Positions 26,802 through 37,097 of a stretch of DNA of 64,000 nucleotides are shown here, piece after piece. The notes beneath the pieces were generated by a model. The model ran no database searches. It was not told the DNA's origin and saw only the letters and a list, made by a program, of their open reading frames with translations. Both the position numbers and the translations under genes were made by a program. The first letter of the stretch is position 1; each line of letters opens with the position of its first letter. The DNA lies in contig NZ_JEMV01000004.1 in assembly GCF_000588875.1 (NCBI RefSeq), forward strand, positions 13,071-77,070, read 5' to 3'. Origin of the DNA: Sphingobium sp. Ant17. GTDB taxonomy: Bacteria > Pseudomonadota > Alphaproteobacteria > Sphingomonadales > Sphingomonadaceae.

Positions 26802-27625
26802 CGGCCTTTCCCCTGTCCCGGCAGCGCATCGATCAGCAGGTTCACGCCAACGGTCAGAGTCGCAATAGCCAGCGCCGGAGCCAGGATGGCGAGCGCCCCT
26901 TCGCCCAATCCCGAAATATTCTCGCGCACCAGCGACCCCAGATCCGCATCGGGCGGCTGCACGCCAAGGCCGAGGAAGGACAGGCCCGACAGCAGCAGGA
27001 CGATGAAGACGAAGCGCAGACCGAAGTCGGCCAGCAGCGGATGGATCATATTGGGCAATATTTCCGCGATGGCGATATGGAACCGCCCTTCGCCCCGCGC
27101 CTTGGCGACCTGCACATAATCCATCTGCGCCAGATTGACCGCCAGCGCGCGGGCGATGCGGTAATTGCCGGGCACATAGGTAAAGGCCGCGATCAGCAAC
27201 AACAGCCCCAGCGACGATCCGAACGCCGCGACCAGCACCAGTGAGAAGATTTTGGACGGGATGGAGATCAGCATGTCCATGAAACGCGACAACGGTTCGT
27301 CGACTTTCGCGCCACCGACCGCCGCCGTCAGCGCCAGTGCCGTGCCGGTGCTGCTCGCGAGCAAAGCCGCCGCCGCCGCGAGGCCCACCGTATAGCGCGC
27401 GCCCGACAGCAGGCGGCTCAGCACATCGCGGCCGAGATAGTCACTCCCCAGCCAATGCGCCGCCGATTGCCCGTCGAACACATCATAGGCGACGAAAGCC
27501 CCGATCGGATAAGGCGCCAGCATCGGCCCGAACAGTGCGACAGCCAACCAGAAGATGACCAGCGCTAAACCGATCTTGCCCGACAGCGGCAGGGCTTTCG
27601 CCCGTTTGAGAACAGAAGCGATCAT
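26798..27625 (-). CDS. ABC transporter permease, DppC-like
   Basis: About 275 residues from the ATG at 27625, overlapping the DppB-like stop. N-terminal helix (IGLALVIFWLAVALFGPMLA), AHWLGSDYLGRDVLSRLLSG typical of DppC/OppC, and the EAA loop near YVQVAKARGEGRFHIAIAEI. Several membrane helices follow. Partner of the DppB-like permease. Confidence 0.9.
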   Translation of the reverse strand: MIASVLKRAKALPLSGKIGLALVIFWLAVALFGPMLAPYPIGAFVAYDVFDGQSAAHWLGSDYLGRDVLSRLLSGARYTVGLAAAAALLASSTGTALALTAAVGGAKVDEPLSRFMDMLISIPSKIFSLVLVAAFGSSLGLLLLIAAFTYVPGNYRIARALAVNLAQMDYVQVAKARGEGRFHIAIAEILPNMIHPLLADFGLRFVFIVLLLSGLSFLGLGVQPPDADLGSLVRENISGLGEGALAILAPALAIATLTVGVNLLIDALPGQGKGR

Positions 27626-28602
27626 TGCGCGCGCAGCCTGGGGTTGGCGAGGATCGCGGTGACGTCCGCGATCAGCATCAGGATGAGATAGGCGGTGCAG
27701 AAAATCATCGCGCAGGCCTGCAACAACGGCATGTCGCGGCTGGTGACGGCGTTGACCATCAGGCTGGCGAGGCCCGGATAGTTGAAGATGGTTTCCACGA
27801 TCACCGCTCCGCCGAGCAGATAAGAGAGGCTGAGCGCCATGGCGTTGACGATCGGGGCGATGGCATTGGGCATGATATGTTTCAGCACGACCCGCACCGG
27901 CGTCACGCCTTTCAACACCGCCATCTCGACATAGGGCCGGTCCATCTGGTCGATCACCGCCGCACGGGTCATGCGCGCCATTTGCGCCACGACGATCACG
28001 CACAAAGTCAGGATCGGCATGGCAACGCCGCGCAGATAGTCGCCCCAGCCCATGTCGCTCGATGCCATTGCGATTGAGGGCAACCAGCGCAGCTTCACCG
28101 AAAAGATGAGGACGGCGATCGTCGCCACCAGAAATTCGGGCACCGCGACCATCGACAGCGTGACGATATTGAGCGCCCGGTCGATCCGTCCGCCCCGGTT
28201 CATGGCGGACCCGATGCCGATCGACAGCGCCACCGGAATGGCGACCAGTGCGGTCAGCGCCGCAAGCAGCAGACTATTGGGCAGGCGGGTGGAAATCACC
28301 TCCGCCACAGGCATATTGGCGACCATCGATTGGCCGGGATCGCCGCTGACCATGCCGGTCAGCCAGCTCACATAACGGACATGGGCGGGGCGATCGAGAC
28401 CCATTTCATGGCGCAGCGCCGCGACCTGATCCGCCGTGGCGCTCTGCCCCAGCGCCTCCTGCGCGGCATCGCCGGGCAGCAATTGCGCGATAATGAAGAT
28501 CGTGACCGACACCATTAGCAGCGTCAGCAGCGACGACGCAAAACGCTTGCCGATCAGGATCAGCGCGGCTGTCATACCACTTTGGGAGGACGCGCCTGCC
28601 AT
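27622..28602 (-). CDS. ABC transporter permease, DppB-like
   Basis: 326 residues starting at 28602, where its ATG shares one base with the stop of the binding-protein gene (TGATG). An N-terminal helix is followed by the family segment FIIAQLLPGDAAQEALG, and the EAA loop is YVEMAVLKGVTPVRVVLKHI, then NYPGLASLMVNAVTSRDMPL. Typical type-I importer permease of the peptide/nickel/opine family. Confidence 0.9.
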   Translation of the reverse strand: MAGASSQSGMTAALILIGKRFASSLLTLLMVSVTIFIIAQLLPGDAAQEALGQSATADQVAALRHEMGLDRPAHVRYVSWLTGMVSGDPGQSMVANMPVAEVISTRLPNSLLLAALTALVAIPVALSIGIGSAMNRGGRIDRALNIVTLSMVAVPEFLVATIAVLIFSVKLRWLPSIAMASSDMGWGDYLRGVAMPILTLCVIVVAQMARMTRAAVIDQMDRPYVEMAVLKGVTPVRVVLKHIMPNAIAPIVNAMALSLSYLLGGAVIVETIFNYPGLASLMVNAVTSRDMPLLQACAMIFCTAYLILMLIADVTAILANPRLRAQ

Positions 28603-30163
28603 CAGCCTTCCCACCACACATGTTCGGCGAATTGATAGCCCATCATGCCGCCCATCGCGATCGGGAACATGCCCTTCAACCGCCGGTCATGGCCGTCGAT
28701 CAGGTTGATGAATACCGGGATGCCGACGCCGCAATGGTCGCGGACCAGCCCCTGCATCTCGCCATAAAGCTGTTTACGCTTCGCCTGGTCGGCCTCGCCG
28801 CGCGCCTCCAGCAGCAGCCGGTCGAAATGCGGATTTTTCCATCCGCTTTCATTCCATGCGGCATCGGATTTGTAGAACAGGCTGAACAGCAGGTCGGCGG
28901 TCGGGCGCGGGTTGGTGTTGCCGAAGCCTAGCGGATGCTTCATCCAATGGGTCGACCAATAGCCATCGGCCGGCACACGATTGACCGCGAGCTTGAGGCC
29001 AATGCGCGATCCATATTCCTGCAGGATCGAGGCCATATCGACCGATCCGTCCGCAGCGGGCGAGGCATAAATGGGCAGCCGCACGCCATCCAGCCCCGAC
29101 CGCTGCAAATGCCAGCGCGCCTTGTCCAGGTCGAGCGCGCGCTGCGGCAGGTCGGCGCGATAATAGGGGTGGAAGGGCGGGATCGGATGGTCATTGCCGA
29201 TGGTCGCATAGCCGCGATACAGCGCGCGCTTGATCAGAGGCCGATCGAACAGATATTTCATCGTCGCGACGAAATGCCGGTTGCCGGTCGGCAAGCGATC
29301 CTGCCGCATGATCAGGTTGGTGTGCAGGCCCGATTGCGTCTCCATCAACGCATGGCCGGGCGATGCCATGATGCGCTTGGTCGATCGCGGATTGACCGCT
29401 AGGATCAGGTGAACATCGCCGGACAGCAGCGCATTGACCCGGCTCGTCTCGTCGGGAATGCCGATCAGTTCGATCTCGTCGAGATAGGGTTTGCCCGGTT
29501 TCCAGAAATTGGGATTACGCCGACCCAGCGTGCGGACGCCGGGGCGGAATTGCGCGCACAGATAAGGGCCGGTGCCGTTGGCGGTGCGGAAATCGCTTGT
29601 CCCTGCGCGCAGGATTACAAAATGCGACTGGGCAAGGATGGCGGGCAAGTCGGCATTGGGGCCGGTCAGGCGGATCACCAGATCCTGTTTGCCGGTCGCC
29701 CTGATCTGCGCAAACTGCTCGGCGATTTGCGCCATCTTCGACCCGGTTGCCGGGTTTTTGTGCCGCAGCAACGACCAGACGACATCCTGCGCGGTCAGGC
29801 TGGCACCATCATGAAAGGTGACGCCCTTGCGCAGGCGGATATGCCAAGTAATCTGGTCCGCGCTCTCGATCCGTTCGGCGAGGTCAGGGCGTGGGTTGAG
29901 CTGGCCGTCGAGCTGGGTCAGCCCGCTATAGAACATATAATGGCGGATATAATCGGTCGACAGCGCGCCTTTGGCCGGATCGAGCGTGTCGGCGGTCGAG
30001 CTTGACATGCCCGCCGCACGGATGCGGCCACCCCGCGCGGGCGACCAGCCGCCAGCGCGCCATCGGGCAGCAGCAGCCCGGCACCCATGCCAAGACCCGC
30101 ACCCATCAGGCCACGGCGGGAAAGGGGAGACACGCTATCGGTCAACGGATTACATCCTGCCAT
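28602..30163 (-). CDS. Periplasmic binding protein of Dpp-type ABC transporter, frameshifted at signal junction
   Basis: SBP family 5. The mature part (TLDPAKGALSTDYIRHYMFY, ITWHIRLRKGVTFHDGASL, LLFSLFYKSDAAWNESGW) is intact. The export signal lies in another frame: PLSRRGLMGAGLGMGAGLLL from the ATG at 30163, a Tat-like twin arginine. Adding one G to the GGGG read at 30031-30034 joins them (GGGRIRAAGMSSSTADTLDP). Without it the protein would lack a signal and could not work, so the shift is probably a sequencing slip. The start overlaps the FAD oxidase gene by 22 nt. Its ligand presumably feeds the HcnABC-like enzyme. Confidence 0.85.
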
Positions 30164-31431
30164 TTATACCATAGCCCCACCAGCGGCAGGAACCAGGGTT
30201 TGCCGAAATGGCCGGGCACACTTGGCCAGTCCAGATTAGCCCAGGGGTTCGCGTCCGGCTCGCCGCTCATCACGCGCGCCATCTGCTGCCCCATATGGGT
30301 CGCCATCTGCACGCCATGGCCGCTATAGCCCATGGAATAATAGAGCCCGTCCTGTTCGCCCGCGCGCGGCAAACGGTCGGCGGTCAGGTCGACCATCCCG
30401 CCCCAGACATGATCGACGCCCACGCCCTTCAACGCCGGGAATAGTGCGCCCATCGTCTCTTCCAGAATGCGCCCGCTTTTCAGGTCCGACCGGGGATCGC
30501 TGATCGCAAAGCGCGCCCGCCCGCCAAAGATCAGGCGATTGTCGGGGGTCAGGCGGAAATAATTGCCGATATTCTTGCTGGTCACATAGTTGCGCCGCCC
30601 CGGCAGCAGCCGGTCGATCGTCGCATTGTCGAGCGGCTCCGTCGCGATCACGAAACTGCCGACCGATATGATCCGCCGCCGGAAGAAACCGAAGGGCGCA
30701 GCGGCAGGTGCGCCGCCCGTCGCGACCAGCACTTGGCTTGCAGTGATCGCCCCGCGCCCGCGCGCGGACGTCACCCGCCACCCGTGCGGCAGGCGATCGA
30801 GACCCGTCACTTCGGCGTGTTCATAGATGCGCGCGCCGGCCCGCGCCGCCGCTTCCGCCAATCCCACGCCGAAACGGGCGGGATGCAATTGCGCGCTGGT
30901 CGTCTGGATCAGCGCGCCATGAAAGGCGTCCGACCCTATTTCATCCCGGATCTGCCCGGGCGGCACCAGCCGGACGTTACTGTCCACCTCGGCCGCCAAC
31001 AGGTCATGCGCCCGCACCAGCTTGTCATAATGGGCGGGCTTGGCCGCCAGTTTCACCCGGCCGCAGCGATCGAAATCGCAATCAATGCCTTCTTCGCGCG
31101 CCAGTCGCTGGACCGTATCCACCGCATCGCAATGCGCCCGATACCAGGCCTTGGCGACGGGCTTGCCAAACTTGGCCGACAAAGCGCCATAGTCATGCGC
31201 CGTGCCATTATTGCACTGGCCGCCGTTGCGCCCGGACGCTTCGCCCACGACTTGCCCCGCTTCCAGCAGCACCACGTTCGCGCCGCGCTTGGCCAGCGCG
31301 AGCGCGGCCGACAGGCCGGTAAAGCCGCCGCCGATAATCGCGACGTCGGCCTTGCCTTCGACCCCACCCTCCGCGCCACCTGTAAAGGGCGGCGCGCTGG
31401 CGAGCCAGTAGGAGAGGGGGGAAGCGCGCAT
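30142..31431 (-). CDS. FAD-dependent oxidoreductase, PuuB/OrdL-like
   Basis: 429 residues, DAO superfamily: VAIIGGGFTGLSAALALAKR, LLEAGQVVGEASGRNGGQCN, then KSGRILEETMGALFPALKGV and GYSGHGVQMATHMGQQMARV. The GRNGGQC motif is typical of gamma-glutamylputrescine oxidase-like and other OrdL enzymes, which oxidatively deaminate secondary amines. It is 7 nt after the HAD gene and overlaps the binding-protein gene, so it is firmly part of the uptake/oxidation operon. Confidence 0.87.
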   Translation of the reverse strand: MRASPLSYWLASAPPFTGGAEGGVEGKADVAIIGGGFTGLSAALALAKRGANVVLLEAGQVVGEASGRNGGQCNNGTAHDYGALSAKFGKPVAKAWYRAHCDAVDTVQRLAREEGIDCDFDRCGRVKLAAKPAHYDKLVRAHDLLAAEVDSNVRLVPPGQIRDEIGSDAFHGALIQTTSAQLHPARFGVGLAEAAARAGARIYEHAEVTGLDRLPHGWRVTSARGRGAITASQVLVATGGAPAAAPFGFFRRRIISVGSFVIATEPLDNATIDRLLPGRRNYVTSKNIGNYFRLTPDNRLIFGGRARFAISDPRSDLKSGRILEETMGALFPALKGVGVDHVWGGMVDLTADRLPRAGEQDGLYYSMGYSGHGVQMATHMGQQMARVMSGEPDANPWANLDWPSVPGHFGKPWFLPLVGLWYKWQDVIR

Positions 31432-31438
31432 CAGCCGA

Positions 31439-32107
31439 TCAAAGACCGACGACGGCGGGCAGGCAACCGATATGCGGGATTTCGACGTCGCGATAGAAGG
31501 GGTTGGACGGCTCATGGCCGCGCCCCACGAACACGCGGCAGCCAAAATGCAGGTCGGTGGCGGTGTTCTGGTCGTAGCGGAAGCTGGACGACACATGCAT
31601 CATGTCTTCGGGGTTAGCACCCAGCTGACCGAACATATATTCGAACGCCTGCATTCGCGGCTTATAGGCCTGCGCCATCTGCGCGGTATAGACCGCATGG
31701 AAGGGCGCACCCAGCATACCGACATTATGATGGATCTGGTCGTTCATCGCGTTGGAGAGGATGACGAGCGGGATCTTGTCGCCGATCTTCGACAGGCCAC
31801 CGGCCACATCGTCATGCGGACCCCAGGTCGGCACGGCGTTGTACACCGCGTCGGCATCCGCTTCGTTATAGGCGACGCCCCATTTTTCGCAGGTCCGGCG
31901 CAGCGAGTTGCGAATGATCTCCTGATAGGGTTCCCATGCCCCCATCACCTGGTCGAAGCGATAGGCACCCCAATCCTTGCAGAAAGCGGGCAGCTTTTCC
32001 GCGTCGATGCGGTCGGCCATGAAAGCGGTCGCCATCTCCGTCATGCGGAAACGGGTCAGCGTGCCATAACAGTCGAAGCTGATAAATTTGGGCCGGAAAT
32101 TGGGCAT
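31439..32107 (-). CDS. Haloacid dehalogenase type II-like hydrolase
   Basis: 222 residues. The nucleophile Asp is in ISFDCYGTLTRF, the second motif in LVILSNAMNDQI, the lysine motif in AQAYKPRMQAFEYMFGQLG and the C-terminal acidic motif in MMHVSSSFRYDQNTA. The length fits L-2-haloacid dehalogenases, but many similar genes lie in amino-compound operons where halogenated substrates are unlikely. The reaction is therefore open. A 239-nt spacer lies upstream of it. Confidence 0.8.
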   Translation of the reverse strand: MPNFRPKFISFDCYGTLTRFRMTEMATAFMADRIDAEKLPAFCKDWGAYRFDQVMGAWEPYQEIIRNSLRRTCEKWGVAYNEADADAVYNAVPTWGPHDDVAGGLSKIGDKIPLVILSNAMNDQIHHNVGMLGAPFHAVYTAQMAQAYKPRMQAFEYMFGQLGANPEDMMHVSSSFRYDQNTATDLHFGCRVFVGRGHEPSNPFYRDVEIPHIGCLPAVVGL

Positions 32108-32346
32108 CGGCGGATCGTCCTTTGCATGCTTTTGCAGGGGGCTGTGGCAGCCGTGTGACAGAGGCATTACGACATGGCTGCACCGGAACATGAACCCCAT
32201 TTCGACATGCCCCGACGCAGATTGTGGGCTTTTATCGCGCTCCATTCGGCATAGTTTGCCGTGCCTGCAATGGCGCCGCAATTGGGCGAGGAAAACTGTA
32301 GCCCGTCGACGAAAATGCCCGATGCGCGGCACGGAATGTCGCGCCC

Positions 32347-33274
32347 TCAATAGCCACGGCCCCGCGCCACTTCGCCCTCCATCGGCTGGCCTGCTTCATG
32401 GCGGCGGATATTGGCGATCAGCGCGCGCGCCGCGCTGTCTGCGCGGGTCATGCTGGCGACATGGGGCGTCATGATGATGCGTGGATGCGTCCAGAAAGCA
32501 TGCCCGGCGGGCAGCGGTTCCGGGTCGAAAAACGTCCAGCACCGCACCCGACAAATGGCCTTCGTCGAGCAGCGACAGCAGATCCTGCTCCACCAAATGA
32601 CCGCCCCGACCGACATTGATCAGGCTGGCCCCGAACGGCAGTTGCGCCAGCCTATCCCGGCACAAGATGCCGCGTGTCTCCGGCGTTAGCGGCAACAGGC
32701 AGATGAGGATATCGCAACTGGACAGAAAAGCGGGCAAGCCCGCCTCGCCCGCATGGCAAGTCACCCCGTCAATATCATGGGCCGACCGGCTCCACCCCGA
32801 CAGGGCGAAGCCGAACGGCGCAAGTCCCTCCAGCACAGCTTGCCCCAAATTGCCGAGGCCCATCACGCCCACCCGCCGTTGCCCGGCAGGCACAAGCTTG
32901 ATCGGAGCCCAGCGTCCCTCGCGCTGGGCGATGCCATGGTCGATCAGGTTCCGATGCAGCGCCAGCACCGCCATCGTCACATATTCCATCATGCCTTGGC
33001 GAATGCCCGGCTCGATCATCCGCACGACCCGCACATGCGGCGGCAGGCGCCCCATGTCGAACTGGTCGATCCCCGCACCGATCGAAAACAACACGTCCAG
33101 CGCGGGCAGCGTGGCGATCAGGTCCGCCGAGGGGTTCCATGCAGCCAAGTAACGAATGGTCGCCGGATCATGCGGGTCGCTTGGATCAACAAACGCTACG
33201 TCCGCCGCTTCCGCCGCGAATATGTCGCGCCAGATGCGGCCGCGTTCGGGATCGGATGTGTAGAGCAGGGTCAT
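32347..33274 (-). CDS. D-2-hydroxyacid dehydrogenase (glyoxylate/hydroxypyruvate reductase-like), frameshifted
   Basis: About 309 residues. NAD-binding motif VGVMGLGNLGQAVLEGL, catalytic Arg/Glu region SLINVGRGGHLVEQDLLS, and DVFDPEPLPAGHAFWTHPRI with the C-terminal His in TPHVASMTRADSA. The last two motifs need one T removed from a T5 run (A5 on the + strand at 32528-32532). As written, the frame would end in an unrelated tail. The start is ATG 33274, with ATG 33283 an in-frame alternative. It reduces 2-oxoacids such as glyoxylate or hydroxypyruvate, which could arise from the oxidases downstream. Confidence 0.82.
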
Positions 33275-33302
33275 GCGGGCCATCCTTGTCCGGGCCATAA
33301 AG

Positions 33303-33342
33303 AAAAACCGTCGCAACAGCGGGAGGGCGCTGTTGCCGACGG
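33303..33342 (-). terminator. Strong intrinsic terminator after the TonB receptor
   Basis: On the minus strand a GC-rich stem (CCGTCGGCAACAGCG with CGCTGTTGCGACGG, one bulge) is followed by TTTTTCTTT. It lies about 30 nt after the receptor stop and just before the D-2-hydroxyacid dehydrogenase start, so the receptor is mainly a separate transcript. Confidence 0.85.
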
Positions 33343-33374
33343 TCGAGCAGGGCGAAAGACCGCCTCGCCCCTGG

Positions 33375-35501
33375 TTAGAAGGTAAACGTCCCGCGGATCG
33401 TGAAGGAGCGGGGGACGCCCGGCTGCACCCACAAAGCCGCATAGGAACTGGCATAATATTTCTTGTCGAACAGATTATCGACATTGGCCGACAGTTTGAA
33501 CTGGTCGTTGATCGTCACTGATCCCAGGATTTTCGCGATCGTGTAGCTCGGCAGATAGAAGTCTGCCGCCGTCTGGCCCAGCCGCTTGCCGACATGGTTC
33601 ACGCCCGCGCCGAGCATCGCTTCATGATCGCCGAACGAGAAATTCTTGAACAACAGGGCATTGGCCTGATGTTTGGGAATATTGAGCAGCGGATCATTCT
33701 TGAGCACCCCAGCGGACGCATAGTCATCCGCCCAGCCTGCATCGGTATAGGCATAGGTCGCGAACAGTTCGAACCCGGCGGGCAGCTTGGCGTTGATGTC
33801 AAACTCCACGCCTTGGCTCTTGGCTTCACCGACCGCCACCGACAGGCCGGTCAGCAGATCGGCGGTCAGGACGTTGCTCTTCTTCATCTTGTAGAGCGAC
33901 AGAGTGCTGGTGATGCGGCCGTCCGGCGTCACGAACTTCGCACCGACTTCATAGCTTGTGCTGACTTCCGGGGCGAAGGGGTTGTTGTTCACATCGACGC
34001 CGCTGTTCGGCCGGAACCCCTTGCCATAGCTGGCATAGAAGGACAGGCTTTTGGTCGGTTCGAACACCAGGCCGGCCATCGGGCTGAACTTGGTATAGGA
34101 TGCGGGGTTGGTGGTCCCCAGCCGGTTGTCGATATTCTGGCTGAAATCATCGTAGCGGCCGCCAAAGCGCACCTTGAACTGCTCGGTGATCTCGATCTGG
34201 TCCTGCGCATAAATGCCCCAGGCCTTCTGCACTTCGGTTGAATTCTGGATCACCGCTGCCGGTATCGGTGCCGCAATATTGTAATTGGGGTTGAAGATAT
34301 CGATCGAATAGGACTGGTCCGCCGCCGTCGGGCGATACCGGGTCTGGAGCAGTTCGATCTCGAACTTGTCCCAGTCCCCGCCAACGCGGATATTGTGGAC
34401 GATCGACCCGGTTTCCAGCTTACCGCTGATTTCCCCGCGGAACACCATATGGGTGGTGCTATAGTCACGATAGCGGCGCTGGCGTGACAAGGTGCGGCCG
34501 TCATTGTCGATCTGCTGACGACCTAGCGCCAGTTCGGGATCGCTGGAGAAGCCCTCGAACGTGGTGTCCTTATAGCCTGCGCCCAGCATCACGACCCAAT
34601 CGTCGCTCAGGTCATGCTGCAACTGCGCCTGATGGCCGAGTGCCGTGATCTTGATCGGGCCGTCATTGGGGTTGCTGAGGAACCGGCTCTGCGGAATGGC
34701 ACCCAAATTATAGGTGGTGCCGGTCGCCGTCACCGTCGGGATCGCCACCACGCCGCGATCGAACGGCACTTCCTGGTTCACATATTCCAGCTCGTAGGTG
34801 AAGATCGTCTTGTCCGACAGCTTCGCCAGGATGGACGGGTTCAGCACATATTTGCGGGTTTCCACCGTGTCGCGGAAACTTTCGGCATCCTCGACGGCCC
34901 CGGTCAGGCGGATGGCGACGCTGTCACCGAGCGGCATGTTATAGTCACCCTCGACGCGATAGGTTTTCCACTTGCCACCCGCGACCGTGAAGCTGCCGCC
35001 CTCCTTGAAGGTCGGCTTCTTGCTGACGATGTTGATCGTGCCACCCGGCTCGCCGCGCCCGAACAGCGCCGAGTTCGGCCCTTTCAGCACTTCGATCCGC
35101 TCGACATTAGATGCGTCGCGAGGGCCGGCATAGCCGCGTCCGCCGTTGAAGCCGTTGACCAGGAAGCCGCTTGGAAAATTCTCGTCGCCGGCAAAGCCGC
35201 GAATGGCGAAACTGTCCCACAGGCCGCCGAAATTATTCTGCTTCGACACGCCACTCGCCAGCTCCAGCGCGGTGTCGAGCCGGGTGATGTTGAGGTCGTT
35301 GAGCAGCGTGCCTTCCAGGAACTGGACTGCCTGCGGGATTTCCTTGACCGGTGTGTCACCGAAATATTGGCGCTTGAGGCCAGTGACGATGATGTTGCCT
35401 TCGGCATTATCGGCCGGAGCCTGGGCAAGGGCGGCGGTGGGCAGGGTGATGGCGGCGGTGCTGGCGATAAGCGCCAGGCGAAGAGCCGATGATGTGCGCA
35501 T
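33375..35501 (-). CDS. TonB-dependent siderophore-type receptor
   Basis: 708 residues: signal peptide ending LPTAALAQ; plug domain with KEIPQAVQFLEGTLLNDLN, SFAIRGFAGDENFPSGFLVN and VERIEVLKGPNSALFGRGEP; a 22-strand barrel ending SFTIRGTFTF. The wording VEVLKGP-type plug and GGTINIVSKKP fit ferric-siderophore receptors (FhuA/FpvA-like class). No secretin-like N-terminal signalling domain is present. It is encoded directly upstream of the uptake/oxidation operon but ends at its own terminator. Ligand unknown; a metal-chelating amino compound is possible. Confidence 0.9.
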   Translation of the reverse strand: MRTSSALRLALIASTAAITLPTAALAQAPADNAEGNIIVTGLKRQYFGDTPVKEIPQAVQFLEGTLLNDLNITRLDTALELASGVSKQNNFGGLWDSFAIRGFAGDENFPSGFLVNGFNGGRGYAGPRDASNVERIEVLKGPNSALFGRGEPGGTINIVSKKPTFKEGGSFTVAGGKWKTYRVEGDYNMPLGDSVAIRLTGAVEDAESFRDTVETRKYVLNPSILAKLSDKTIFTYELEYVNQEVPFDRGVVAIPTVTATGTTYNLGAIPQSRFLSNPNDGPIKITALGHQAQLQHDLSDDWVVMLGAGYKDTTFEGFSSDPELALGRQQIDNDGRTLSRQRRYRDYSTTHMVFRGEISGKLETGSIVHNIRVGGDWDKFEIELLQTRYRPTAADQSYSIDIFNPNYNIAAPIPAAVIQNSTEVQKAWGIYAQDQIEITEQFKVRFGGRYDDFSQNIDNRLGTTNPASYTKFSPMAGLVFEPTKSLSFYASYGKGFRPNSGVDVNNNPFAPEVSTSYEVGAKFVTPDGRITSTLSLYKMKKSNVLTADLLTGLSVAVGEAKSQGVEFDINAKLPAGFELFATYAYTDAGWADDYASAGVLKNDPLLNIPKHQANALLFKNFSFGDHEAMLGAGVNHVGKRLGQTAADFYLPSYTIAKILGSVTINDQFKLSANVDNLFDKKYYASSYAALWVQPGVPRSFTIRGTFTF

Positions 35502-35777
35502 GATATGATCCCCTATGAAAAATCGCTGTTCCCAAATGTCCTGCGAAACGGGGACCGGCTGGTCTTCTCTTATGGTCCGATGCGGACATTGCGTCCTGTC
35601 ATCGGCAGCCGGGCCGCGGGGTGTTTCCGTCACCTCTTGTTGAATTGAGGCTAGGTCGAGTTACGGATATATTACGTCAAACATGGCGCATGGGACGGCG
35701 CAAAATTGTGAATCACGTGGCCCTACGGCATGAAAATGCTGCCCGTCGTTACGCCATCGATCCTGGTGAAAACCCCG

Positions 35778-35809
35778 AAAAATGGCCGCCTCCGATAAGG
35801 AAGGCGGCC
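35778..35809 (-). terminator. Intrinsic terminator after the acyltransferase-like gene
   Basis: Arms GGCCGCCT (35784-35791) and AGGCGGCC (35802-35809) pair perfectly. On the minus strand they are followed by ATTTTTCG. Located 24 nt past the stop at 35833. The rest of 35502-35832 holds the receptor promoter and leader; no further gene is visible there. Confidence 0.8.
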
Positions 35810-35832
35810 TGCGACCCGGAGGGTTCATGCCC

Positions 35833-37046
35833 TCAGAGATATTTGAGCCACCAGATGTCCTTGCGCCGCTGCTTGAGCTGCGCGAACCAGCGGGTGGGAT
35901 AGTAAAGCGGCAGGATCAGTAGCGCGACCCAGATCCAGACGGTGGACAGATTGTCGACCCCGAACACCGTGCCCTTGGTCGGCCCATAGAGCGCCAGCGC
36001 GACATTGTAGATCAGCTTGAGGACATAGAGATGCAGCACATAATAGAACATCGGCGCGCACCCAGCAGCGCCAGATGTGGCATCACGCGGCTATTCTCGA
36101 ACTTCTCGAACAAAGCGAGCAGCAGACAGCCGGTGCCGACCGTTGGCATCAAAAACAGCAAGGAGGGCGGATATTTGGTCAGTGCGAGGAAGCTCATCAC
36201 CGTGCGCGTCGAATTTTCCGCAACGAACCACGGCTTGTCGCCATAGACATTGAGATAGCGGATCAGCACGAAGCCCAACACCAGCCCAAGGCCGGTCATC
36301 GCCAGGCGACGGATGCGCCGTTGCGGATCGCTGCCCTTGGCGAACCATGGCCCGCAGGCATAGCCCAGCAGGATGACGCCGATCCATGGCAGGATGGGAT
36401 AGGTGGTCTTGACCGCGATGCCGCCAAATTCAATCAGCGAGCGCTGATGCAGGATTGCCCAGGCGACATAGCCCGGTTGATCGGCCGTCAGCCGGATCGG
36501 GTCGAGCAGATTGTGCAGGCACACGATGGCCAAGCCCACCGCAAACTGGGCGACGCGCGGCAGGTGCAGCAGCGCGGCCAGCGCGATCATCGAAATCCCG
36601 ATGGCCCAGATGACCTGCAACCAAATCGCCGTCGGTGGGAAGGCGGGGGCTTGGGTTGGCCAGGCATAGCCGACCACGGTAAATTCCAGGACGATCAGGA
36701 AAAGCCCGCGCTTCAGCAGAAATTCCGACACCTGCCCCTTGCTGTGCGACTGGCCATAGAGCCAGGCGGACAGGCCGGTGAGCGCGACAAAAGTCGGCGC
36801 GCAAAAGGTCGACAGCAGGCGGGTGTAGAACAGCCCCGGATCAGTCGTGTTCGCGTCCACCGGGTCAGTGACCTGCATGTAGAGGAAGAATGTCTCCCGC
36901 ACATGATCGACCAGCATGAACAGCATGACCAGGCCGCGCAGCGCGTCGATCGCGATCAGGCGGGTACGCGCCTGGGCTGTGGCCATGGGCGACGTGGCGC
37001 CGGGGCTGAAGGCGGTGGGGGGCGCGTGGCCCGCTAAGCTGCTCAT
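35833..37046 (-). CDS. DUF1624/heparan-alpha-glucosaminide N-acetyltransferase-like membrane protein, frameshifted
   Basis: About 404 residues with ten or more membrane helices. The N-terminal signature LIAIDALRGLVMLFMLVDHV, with FCAPTFVALTGLSAWLYGQS, is typical of DUF1624 acyltransferase-like proteins. The C-terminal helices (MFYYVLHLYVLKLIYNVALA, then WVALLILPLYYPTRWFAQLK) lie in the next frame. One base added near 36057 joins them as LLGAAPMFYYVLHLYV. The role is likely acylation of a surface glycan; this is family-level inference. Confidence 0.78.
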
Positions 37047-37097
37047 GGCGTCTGTCCCTTTTCCCCGTGGTTCGTTGCGGCACCGCCCGAACCAATC

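Noticed and set aside
31439-32107. A true haloacid dehalogenase for chlorinated acids
   Set aside because: The fold is clear, but the setting is an amine-oxidation operon with no halogen-related gene, so I keep only the family name.
24688-33274. Hydrogen cyanide synthase operon
   Set aside because: The HcnABC-like order is also that of opine and D-hydroxyproline dehydrogenases, and the linked ABC importer points to catabolism of an imported compound rather than HCN production.
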